Shown here: one piece after another, positions 1 through 4,905 of the stretch
Position numbering within the stretch: the first letter of the stretch is position 1
Layout of the letters: the number at the start of each line of letters is the position of its first letter
DNA from: an uncultured Oscillospiraceae bacterium
GTDB lineage: Bacteria > Bacillota > Clostridia > Oscillospirales > Ruminococcaceae
Direction of reading: 5' to 3'
Length of the DNA stretch: 7,934 nt
Assembly: GCA_934488695.1 (NCBI GenBank)
Contig: CAKSSH010000054.1
Coordinates: 1-7,934, forward strand
Translations under genes and position numbers: made by a program
Notes under the pieces: generated by a model
Told to the model about the DNA's origin: nothing
The model's database searches: none
Seen by the model: only the letters and a program-made list of their open reading frames with translations

Positions 1-33
1 GCTATGTTCTTATGCGTGTGGGGGATAAAATGA
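1..33 (+). CDS. C-terminal end of an upstream gene, probably cas4 (partial)
   Basis: Frame 1 is open from the left edge and reads AMFLCVWGIK before a TGA at 31-33. That TGA overlaps the preferred cas1 start as ATGA, the usual arrangement of translationally coupled cas genes. In type V-A loci the gene immediately before cas1 is normally cas4, a RecB-like nuclease whose C-terminus carries the last Fe-S cysteines. The single Cys five residues into this fragment would fit one of them. Only ten residues are visible, so the identification rests on gene order and could be wrong. Confidence 0.45.
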   Translation, partial: AMFLCVWGIK

Positions 34-989
34 TAAGCCATAATGATTTTGAGAAAAAACAAATTATTTTTGTTTTTTGCAATGATGGTGAAAAAATTGC
101 AATCAATAACGATAATTTGGCTGTCAAAGACAGCGAGGGTAAGATCAAATTGACTTGTACCTGCTATAGAATTTTTCTTGTCTATATTATCGGAAACTGC
201 AGCATGACTACAGTTTTGCTTCAAAAAGCAAAAAAGTATGGCTTTTTTATTGCTCTTATGACGCCCGGCTTCAGAATGTATGAGATTATCGGTGCTGAAA
301 AAAGCGGAAACACCTTACTTCATCGAAAGCAATATCAATACGACAAACAAGACATTGCAAAACATATTATCGCAAACAAAATAGAAAACCAAACAGCAAA
401 CTTGCAGGTCGTTCGCGATAAGAGCGATGCGTTAAAAGAAGCAATTTTAATGCTAAAGCAGTACCAAACAAAGATTTTTTCTGTAGGAGATTTTCGTGAG
501 CTAATGGCTTATGAGGGTTTGGCCTCAAAGGTGTACTTCAAAAATCATTTTAACAATATTTGTTGGAGCGGGCGGCAGCCGAGAATAAAATCGGATATTG
601 TTAACACTGTGCTGGACATGGCTTATTCTTTGCTCTTTACCTTTTTGGACTCGCTGCTTGAGAGCTTCGGCTTCGACACCTTTTGCGGCGTCATGCATAA
701 GCAGTTTTATTTAAGAAAATCTTTGGTTTGTGACATTATTGAGCCTTTTCGACCGATGATGGACAGGCAAGTCAAAAAAGCTTTTAGTTTAAAGCAAATT
801 AAAGAAGAGGATTTTTTGATAATAAACCATCAATTTCGATTGAAATGGGAAGAAAATTTTAATTATGTGTCTTTTTTGATGAAACCCATCATTGAACGCA
901 GAAACGAGATTTTTTTCTATATCCATGCCTATTATCGGGCGTTTATGAAGGAGGACAGTATAGATAATTATCCCGTTTTTAAAACATAA
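30..989 (+). CDS. cas1: CRISPR-associated endonuclease Cas1, type V-A
   Basis: Cas1 is the metal-dependent integrase that, with Cas2, inserts new spacers at the leader end of a CRISPR array. The protein is 319 aa from the chosen start, a normal length. It has an N-terminal beta domain (about 1-90) and a helical catalytic domain. The expected catalytic residues are present: Glu162 in YEGLASKVYF, His223 in GVMHKQFYLRKSL, and Asp235 in the CDIIEPFRP stretch. The overall sequence matches what I recall of Cas12a-associated Cas1 proteins. I chose ATG at 30 over the in-frame ATG at 12. It overlaps the previous stop (ATGA), has a GGGGGA ribosome site at 20-25, and starts MISHNDF like relatives. The gene is AT-rich (14 G+C of 60 at 61-120), unlike the operon on the other strand. 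cas2 follows after 6 nt. An AAGGAGG at 948-954, inside the coding end, has no start codon at proper spacing and is probably chance. Confidence 0.95.
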   Translation: MISHNDFEKKQIIFVFCNDGEKIAINNDNLAVKDSEGKIKLTCTCYRIFLVYIIGNCSMTTVLLQKAKKYGFFIALMTPGFRMYEIIGAEKSGNTLLHRKQYQYDKQDIAKHIIANKIENQTANLQVVRDKSDALKEAILMLKQYQTKIFSVGDFRELMAYEGLASKVYFKNHFNNICWSGRQPRIKSDIVNTVLDMAYSLLFTFLDSLLESFGFDTFCGVMHKQFYLRKSLVCDIIEPFRPMMDRQVKKAFSLKQIKEEDFLIINHQFRLKWEENFNYVSFLMKPIIERRNEIFFYIHAYYRAFMKEDSIDNYPVFKT

Positions 990-995
990 TGGACG

Positions 996-1280
996 GTGAC
1001 AAAATTGATCATACTAAGCTACGATATTTCCGACAACAAAAAGCGGACCCGATTTAATAAATACATTCGACGATTTGGCCATAGATTACAGTTTTCGGTT
1101 TATGAAATCGAGAACAGCAATCGCATATTAAATAACATCATAACAGATATTCATAATAAATTTTCAAAAGAGTTCGACGAAACAGATTCGGTCTATATTT
1201 TTAAGCTAAGCGCTTCCTGTGAAGTGTTGAAGTATGGATATGCAGCGCACGAAGACGAGCCGTTGCTTTTGGTCCGATAA
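996..1280 (+). CDS. cas2: CRISPR-associated protein Cas2, type V-A
   Basis: Cas2 is the small ferredoxin-fold protein that bridges two Cas1 dimers in the spacer-integration complex. The 94-aa product has the hallmark first strand LIILSYDIS, with the conserved Asp at position 10, followed by a basic helix (NKKRTRFNKYIRRFG). It also has SVYEIENS and the late strand DSVYIFKLS, as in Cas12a-associated Cas2. The start is uncertain. GTG at 996 gives 94 aa but has only a weak site before it. TTG at 1005 (91 aa) follows GGTGA at 995-999 with a 5-nt gap and would begin LIILSYDIS. The gene lies 6 nt after cas1, so the two are surely cotranscribed, and it is followed directly by the CRISPR leader. Confidence 0.93.
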   Translation: MTKLIILSYDISDNKKRTRFNKYIRRFGHRLQFSVYEIENSNRILNNIITDIHNKFSKEFDETDSVYIFKLSASCEVLKYGYAAHEDEPLLLVR

Positions 1281-1289
1281 TAAAAGAAT

Positions 1290-1319
1290 TTGCAAACCGG
1301 GGCCTTAATGTGATATAAT
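1290..1319 (+). promoter_or_regulatory. Candidate pre-crRNA promoter with extended -10
   Basis: TATAAT at 1314-1319 is a perfect -10 hexamer. It is preceded by TG at 1311-1312, an extended -10. TTGCAA at 1290-1295 is a 4/6 match to the -35 consensus with 18-nt spacing. The predicted transcription start is near 1326, giving about 90 nt of leader RNA before repeat 1. A weaker alternative is TTGACG at 1357-1362 with TATATC at 1378-1383 (15-nt spacing), which would start near 1390. Confidence 0.6.
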
Positions 1320-1327
1320 GCTTGTTG

Positions 1328-1343
1328 TGGAGGGATTGTTGTT
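1328..1343 (+). repeat. Inverted half-repeat (anti-repeat) in the leader
   Basis: The segment TGGAGGGATTGTTGTT is the reverse complement of repeat nucleotides 2-17 with two differences, both of which become G-U pairs in RNA (1329 with 1432 and 1341 with 1420). Eleven consecutive bases (1330-1340) are exact complements of AACAATCCCTC. The complementary part of the repeat (1418-1433 in repeat 1) ends precisely where the 19-nt Cas12a handle begins at 1434. If transcription starts near 1326, this lies at the very 5' end of pre-crRNA. Pairing is read from the sequence; any function is inference. Confidence 0.75.
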
Positions 1344-1398
1344 GAAAAATATGTGCTTGACGAACAAAAATAAATATTATATCATTGGCTTTTTTGTA

Positions 1399-1410
1399 AT
1401 TGTTGACAAT
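1399..1410. repeat. 12-nt palindrome next to repeat 1
   Basis: ATTGT-TG-ACAAT is an inverted repeat with 5-nt arms and a 2-nt centre, ending 6 nt before the first CRISPR repeat. Its position fits a leader-proximal recognition site for the Cas1-Cas2 integrase or a host factor, but it is short enough to be chance. Confidence 0.4.
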
Positions 1411-1416
1411 GTAAGG

Positions 1417-2000
1417 GAATAACAATCCCTCTAAATTTCTACTGTTGTAGATCAGTAAAGCAAATGCAGACCGATTATGAGAATAACAATCCCTCTAAAT
1501 TTCTACTGTTGTAGATCTTAAGACCGGTTTTAACTATCTTTCTTGAATAACAATCCCTCTAAATTTCTACTGTTGTAGATATTCCTTACCTGCCGACTAT
1601 TCTTGCTGAATAACAATCCCTCTAAATTTCTACTGTTGTAGATTATTAACGCTACCACAACGGCACAAACGAATAACAATCCCTCTAAATTTCTACTGTT
1701 GTAGATCATACGAATAAGACGGCGCAACAGAGAATAACAATCCCTCTAAATTTCTACTGTTGTAGATTCGTGCTTCCGTGCATTTTTGGCATACGGAATA
1801 ACAATCCCTCTAAATTTCTACTGTTGTAGATTCTATTTGCGTTCGGACGCGGACGCAGGAATAACAATCCCTCTAAATTTCTACTGTTGTAGATGGTTAT
1901 TTCGATTTCGGAAGCGTCGGCGAATAACAATCCCTCTAAATTTCTACTGTTGTAGATCCAATTCACTCGCCAGAGGATACCACGAATAACAATCCCTTTA
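1417..2000 (+). CRISPR. Type V-A CRISPR array, 9 identical repeats, 9 spacers, degenerate end repeat
   Basis: The 36-nt repeat has a 17-nt upstream part (GAATAACAATCCCTCTA) and a 19-nt handle (AATTTCTACTGTTGTAGAT). The handle folds as TCTAC-TGTT-GTAGA, as in Francisella-type Cas12a crRNAs. Full repeats start at 1417, 1481, 1545, 1608, 1671, 1732, 1796, 1859 and 1922, and all nine are identical by eye. Spacers are 1453-1480 (28), 1517-1544 (28), 1581-1607 (27), 1644-1670 (27), 1707-1731 (25), 1768-1795 (28), 1832-1858 (27), 1895-1921 (27) and 1958-1983 (26 nt). The array is transcribed on the plus strand. Cas12a would itself cut just upstream of each handle, leaving handle plus spacer, and no tracrRNA is needed. 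Spacer 7 contains a tandem GGACGC pair (1845-1856). I saw no spacer matching elsewhere in this window. Confidence 0.98.
1984..2000 (+). repeat. Degenerate terminal CRISPR repeat
   Basis: The first 14 nt (1984-1997) equal the repeat, 16 of the first 17 match, and then similarity stops. The whole handle is missing, so no stem-loop or Cas12a cut can follow spacer 9. In its place is a small hairpin, CCTTT-ATAG-AAAGG, at 1995-2008. A decayed last repeat marks the old, leader-distal end of the array. Confidence 0.9.
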
Positions 2001-2257
2001 TAGAAAGGCGTTGACCGAGGCAATAATCCTTTTATTTTTTGGAGAATTTAGGGATACAAAATCGAAGAAAAAGGGGACTGAGCAGAAGTTTTATTCCGAA
2101 AAACGAAAAGGCGCATATCTTGATTGCTATAGGAATATATCTTATCCCCACAAAGAAAGACCTCCCCGCTTGTCATTGATATTCACGCTGCCGGCGGACG
2201 GGGCAATGAGCTGTCTCTAAGCAAGGGGCGCCGCACTCGGCGTGAAAATCTACTGAT
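2001..2257. other. Intergenic stretch with no recognised gene
   Basis: This is the trailer between the array and the shared terminator. I see no RNA gene or credible coding sequence. The 69-codon plus-strand reading from TTG 2011 to 2220 has no good ribosome site, and its composition changes abruptly from Lys-rich to a GC-rich second half. A weak hairpin CGCCG-CACT-CGGCG lies at 2229-2242 without a T-run. The base composition shifts from AT-rich near the array to GC-rich after about 2160, so the boundary between the CRISPR block and the hydrogenase block may fall inside this segment. Confidence 0.6.
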
Positions 2258-2297
2258 AAAAAACACGCACAGCCCGTTAGGGCTGTGCGTGTTCTTT
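2258..2297. terminator. Bidirectional intrinsic terminator between convergent blocks
   Basis: A perfect 14-bp stem (2262-2275 with 2280-2293) closes a GTTA loop. On the minus strand the stem is followed by a run of six T (A-tract 2258-2263, partly within the stem), just past the stop of the second hydrogenase gene. On the plus strand it is followed by CTTTTATTT. It would therefore end the hydrogenase operon and also stop transcripts running out of the CRISPR array. Confidence 0.92.
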
Positions 2298-3721
2298 TAT
2301 TTGAGAACGGAAATTGCGTCGTGAATGGTTTTTTCAAAGGCTTCCTTGCCGTATTTATCGACCTCAGCCTTATTTTTTTCGCCGTGCGTCAGGCAGCCGG
2401 CGCCGCCGATACAGCCTCCGACACAGGCCATGCCTTCAATAAAGTTTGCATTCAAAACGCCCTTGCTTTTTTTAAGCAAGGCAGCTTTGCAGGCCTCAAT
2501 TCCGTCGCACGAGCAGGGCTTAAGCTCAAAATCCTGTAGGCCGTTTTCCGCAAGACCCTGGGCAACCGCGTCCGACAGTCCGCCGCTGCGTGCAAAGATT
2601 CGGCCAAAGTAAGAGGCGTTGTCCAGCACGTTTTCCGGAAGCCCTGTGATATCTAACTCTTTGCTGTCAAAAAGCGCTTGCAGCTCTTCAAAGGTCATGG
2701 CTGCGTCCACATAAGGACGAACATCTGCTTTTTGCACCTCGGCTTTCTTGGCAGTGCAAGGGCCGATAAAGACAATTTTACACGGGGCTTCATGCTCCTT
2801 GATATATTTGGAAATGGCGGCCATAGGGGAAAGATTGTGCGAAACATAGGGGCGCAGGTCCGGAAAGTTTTTCTCAAGGTAGCTGACAAATGCCGGGCAG
2901 CAGGAGCTGGTCAAAAAGCCTTTTTCCGCCAGCTCACGAGATTCTGCATCCGCAACCATGTCAGCCCCGAGCGCAGCCTCGATGACCGTGTGGAAGCCCA
3001 GCTCTTTCAGGCCGCTAATCACCTGCCCCAGCTTTGCATACGTAAATTGGCTGGAGATGGACGGCGCAACGACGGCAAAGACTCGATAAGCTTGATTGGA
3101 GCGACTTTTTTTAAGAATATCAATAACGTCCAGAATATAGGACTTGTCGGTGATTGCACCGAAGGGACATTGATACACGCAGGCTCCGCAGGCAATGCAT
3201 TTATCGTTGTCAATGGCAGCGGCCTTGTTCTCATTCATGTGAATAGCCTTGATTTTGCAGGCGTTCTCACAGGGGCGCCGCCGGCTAATAATCGCAGTGT
3301 ACGGACAGACCTTAGCACAGGCGCCGCACTCTTTACATTTGGACTTATCAATATGGGCAACATGATTATGGTCAAAGGAGATGGCGCCGAAACGGCAGAC
3401 GTCCTCACAACGGTGTGCAAGGCAGCCGCGGCATACGTTGGTGACCTCAAAACCGCCCATAGGGCACTCGTCGCAGGCGATATCAATAACCTCGATGACG
3501 TTGGGATTATTCTGATTGCCGCCCATAGCAATTTTGACCCGTTCCTCCAAAATGGCCCGCTCCTTGTATACGCAGCAGCGCATGGTGGGCGTATTGCCCG
3601 GAACGATGGTTTTCGGGATGTCCAAGAGGCTGTCAAGCAGGGTGCCGTTCCAGGACAGCCTTGCAACCTCGCGCAAGACCTTGTATTTCAGGTGCTGGAC
3701 TTTGGTATCAAACTTTCTCAT
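2297..3721 (-). CDS. [FeFe]-hydrogenase-type H-cluster protein with N-terminal ferredoxin-like Fe-S motifs
   Basis: This 474-aa protein is the last gene of the operon. The N-terminal part (about 83-190) holds sixteen cysteines arranged as CDEC at 83-86, CxxCx4CxxxC at 97-109, CxxCxxCxxxCP at 129-140, CxxxC at 151-155 and CxxCxxCxxxCP at 175-186. That is enough for three or four [4Fe-4S] clusters. The C-terminal part has the three H-cluster loops: TSSCCP at 271-276 (canonical TSCCP), GPCTAKKAE at 320-328 (canonical MPCTAKKFE), and EGMACVGGCIGG at 429-440. The four cluster ligands are Cys275, Cys322, Cys433 and Cys437. Cys274, corresponding to the proton-relay Cys, is kept. It is the more catalytic-looking of the two H-cluster proteins and probably oxidises or makes H2 with ferredoxin. 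An AAAGGAGAG site at 3726-3734 supports the start, and the gene lies 11 nt after the phosphatase stop. It resembles the last gene of hfs-type operons as I recall them. Its exact hydrogenase subgroup cannot be fixed here. Confidence 0.9.
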   Translation of the reverse strand: MRKFDTKVQHLKYKVLREVARLSWNGTLLDSLLDIPKTIVPGNTPTMRCCVYKERAILEERVKIAMGGNQNNPNVIEVIDIACDECPMGGFEVTNVCRGCLAHRCEDVCRFGAISFDHNHVAHIDKSKCKECGACAKVCPYTAIISRRRPCENACKIKAIHMNENKAAAIDNDKCIACGACVYQCPFGAITDKSYILDVIDILKKSRSNQAYRVFAVVAPSISSQFTYAKLGQVISGLKELGFHTVIEAALGADMVADAESRELAEKGFLTSSCCPAFVSYLEKNFPDLRPYVSHNLSPMAAISKYIKEHEAPCKIVFIGPCTAKKAEVQKADVRPYVDAAMTFEELQALFDSKELDITGLPENVLDNASYFGRIFARSGGLSDAVAQGLAENGLQDFELKPCSCDGIEACKAALLKKSKGVLNANFIEGMACVGGCIGGAGCLTHGEKNKAEVDKYGKEAFEKTIHDAISVLK

Positions 3722-3732
3722 GAGACTCTCCT

Positions 3733-4905
3733 TTAAAAATAGCTGACCTTAATGCGCTTGCCCATTTTCCGCAAGCAGTCGGACAGTTCCTCGACCAAAT
3801 TCATCTTAATATTGAAATTGATTGGCAGATCCGGATTTTGGTGCGCCGGGTTGACTGCTCGACCGACATAAAAGTTAATATCGGTCGCTTCTTCAAACAG
3901 CAGACGGCAGATTAAACTGGCGCCGTCCCGGTGGACACTCCAGTACTCATAAAGCTCATTTTTGTCAAGGGCGTCCTTGGCATATTCAATCACCTTGTTA
4001 ATGGTAATAACCCCTTCGGTGACCAAGTCAACCCCTTCGATTTCGGCCGTTGGCGGAACGTCGCTGTGCTCAAAATTGAGACTGGCCTTCAGCGGTTTTC
4101 CGAGATATTTTGCCGCAATGGAGGAGGTGGTGCCACCGCAGATGATATGCTTCCCTTCCTTGGAAAAGAACAGAGACATCATCCGATCGCAGTCATCCCG
4201 GTTGCGGGGAGGGCCGAACAAAAGATTCATCGGCTCCCGTTTCCGAACACGGATGACACAGGCGGTCGCGTCGTCACCGGGGTGGCTGTCATACTGCCGG
4301 TTGCACTCGTCAATCAGCAGGGTCGCCAGCGTTTTTGCGGTGTAGCCGACGTGGGCGAAGGTTTTCATGAAATCGGCAATATCCTCTATTTTCCAGCCGA
4401 AATTGTAAGCCAGTCCGATTCCGGCATGAGGACAGCCGTCGCTCATGGCAATGAAAATATCATTTTCCTGTAAATTGATGGTGGATTTGTATATTTTTTT
4501 GCCGTCAATATTTAGTTCTGTTTTGGGATAATCGTAGTTTTCGCAGTTGCGCAGCAGCAGTACCGGCGGATTGTCGTATTGGATAATTTCGGCCGTGGTG
4601 TTATCAATCAGATGTACAATGGTAAAGGTGGAGTAAGCCACTCCGCGAACCGAGCATATGGGCAGGGTGGCCGCAATGGTGCCAACACATTCTTCCAGCG
4701 ACAGACCTTGTGCCATCATGGTGGAAATAATTTTGGAGGTCAGGGTCGAAAGAATACTGGCTTTTACGCCGCTGCCCAGCCCGTCTGCCAATACGATGAC
4801 GGTTGAGTTTTCATCCTGCTCGATAATGTCCACATGGTCGCCGCAGAGCTGCTCACCCTCATGATTGATGCTTTTCCAGCCGATATCAGCACACAGATTA
4901 TTCAT
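3733..4905 (-). CDS. SpoIIE/PP2C-type serine phosphatase of a hydrogenase operon
   Basis: The 390-aa protein has an N-terminal SpoIIE-like PP2C domain (about 5-222). The metal-binding motifs are visible: GDHVDI with Asp23, LADGLGSG with Asp41, the YDNPPVLLLR strand, AMSDGCPHAG with Asp156, and GDDATACVIRV with Asp211/212. These coordinate Mn/Mg for phosphoserine or phosphothreonine hydrolysis. Residues 225-390 form an additional region that I cannot assign, with a Gly-rich ICGGTTSSIAAKYLGKP stretch at 255-271. No transmembrane segment or signal peptide is evident, so it is likely cytoplasmic. It overlaps the preceding PAS-hydrogenase gene by 8 nt (ATGAATAA) and has AGGAG 10 nt upstream of the start, which implies coupled translation and a shared function. 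No anti-sigma kinase or STAS partner is encoded in the window, so its substrate is unknown. Confidence 0.9.
   Translation of the reverse strand: MNNLCADIGWKSINHEGEQLCGDHVDIIEQDENSTVIVLADGLGSGVKASILSTLTSKIISTMMAQGLSLEECVGTIAATLPICSVRGVAYSTFTIVHLIDNTTAEIIQYDNPPVLLLRNCENYDYPKTELNIDGKKIYKSTINLQENDIFIAMSDGCPHAGIGLAYNFGWKIEDIADFMKTFAHVGYTAKTLATLLIDECNRQYDSHPGDDATACVIRVRKREPMNLLFGPPRNRDDCDRMMSLFFSKEGKHIICGGTTSSIAAKYLGKPLKASLNFEHSDVPPTAEIEGVDLVTEGVITINKVIEYAKDALDKNELYEYWSVHRDGASLICRLLFEEATDINFYVGRAVNPAHQNPDLPINFNIKMNLVEELSDCLRKMGKRIKVSYF

Larger units (their letters stand above)
1281..1416 (+). promoter_or_regulatory. CRISPR leader
   Basis: This 136-nt AT-rich non-coding stretch lies between the cas2 stop and the first repeat. 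The array degenerates at the opposite end (1984-2000), so this side is the leader, where transcription starts and new spacers are inserted. It contains an extended -10 promoter, an inverted half-repeat, and a short palindrome beside repeat 1. Each is listed separately. Confidence 0.85.

Noticed and set aside
948..954. Strong AAGGAGG site near the end of cas1
   Set aside because: No start codon lies at suitable spacing; it is explained by the Lys-Glu-Asp codons of Cas1 and is about 41 nt from the cas2 start.
1403..1408. TTGACA, a perfect -35 hexamer, just before repeat 1
   Set aside because: No -10-like sequence occurs at suitable spacing; the expected position falls in the repeat (TCCCTC). 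It is better read as half of the palindrome at 1399-1410.
1530..2023. Minus-strand open frames with a repeated IYNSRNLEGLLF peptide, and a plus-strand frame with ITIPLNFYCCR repeats
   Set aside because: They are translations of the CRISPR repeat itself, with spacers in between; there is no start signal and the length follows the array.
2019..2040. CAATAATCCTTTTA resembling another decayed CRISPR repeat
   Set aside because: The match is short and gapped and the region is AT-rich; it is not distinguishable from chance.
2011..2220. 69-codon plus-strand frame after the array
   Set aside because: TTG start without a proper ribosome site, no recognisable domain, and an abrupt change in composition within the frame.
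2678..3736. Long plus-strand frame of 352 codons opposite the second hydrogenase gene
   Set aside because: It is a shadow of a gene with complete H-cluster and ferredoxin motifs on the minus strand; its product shows no known family features.
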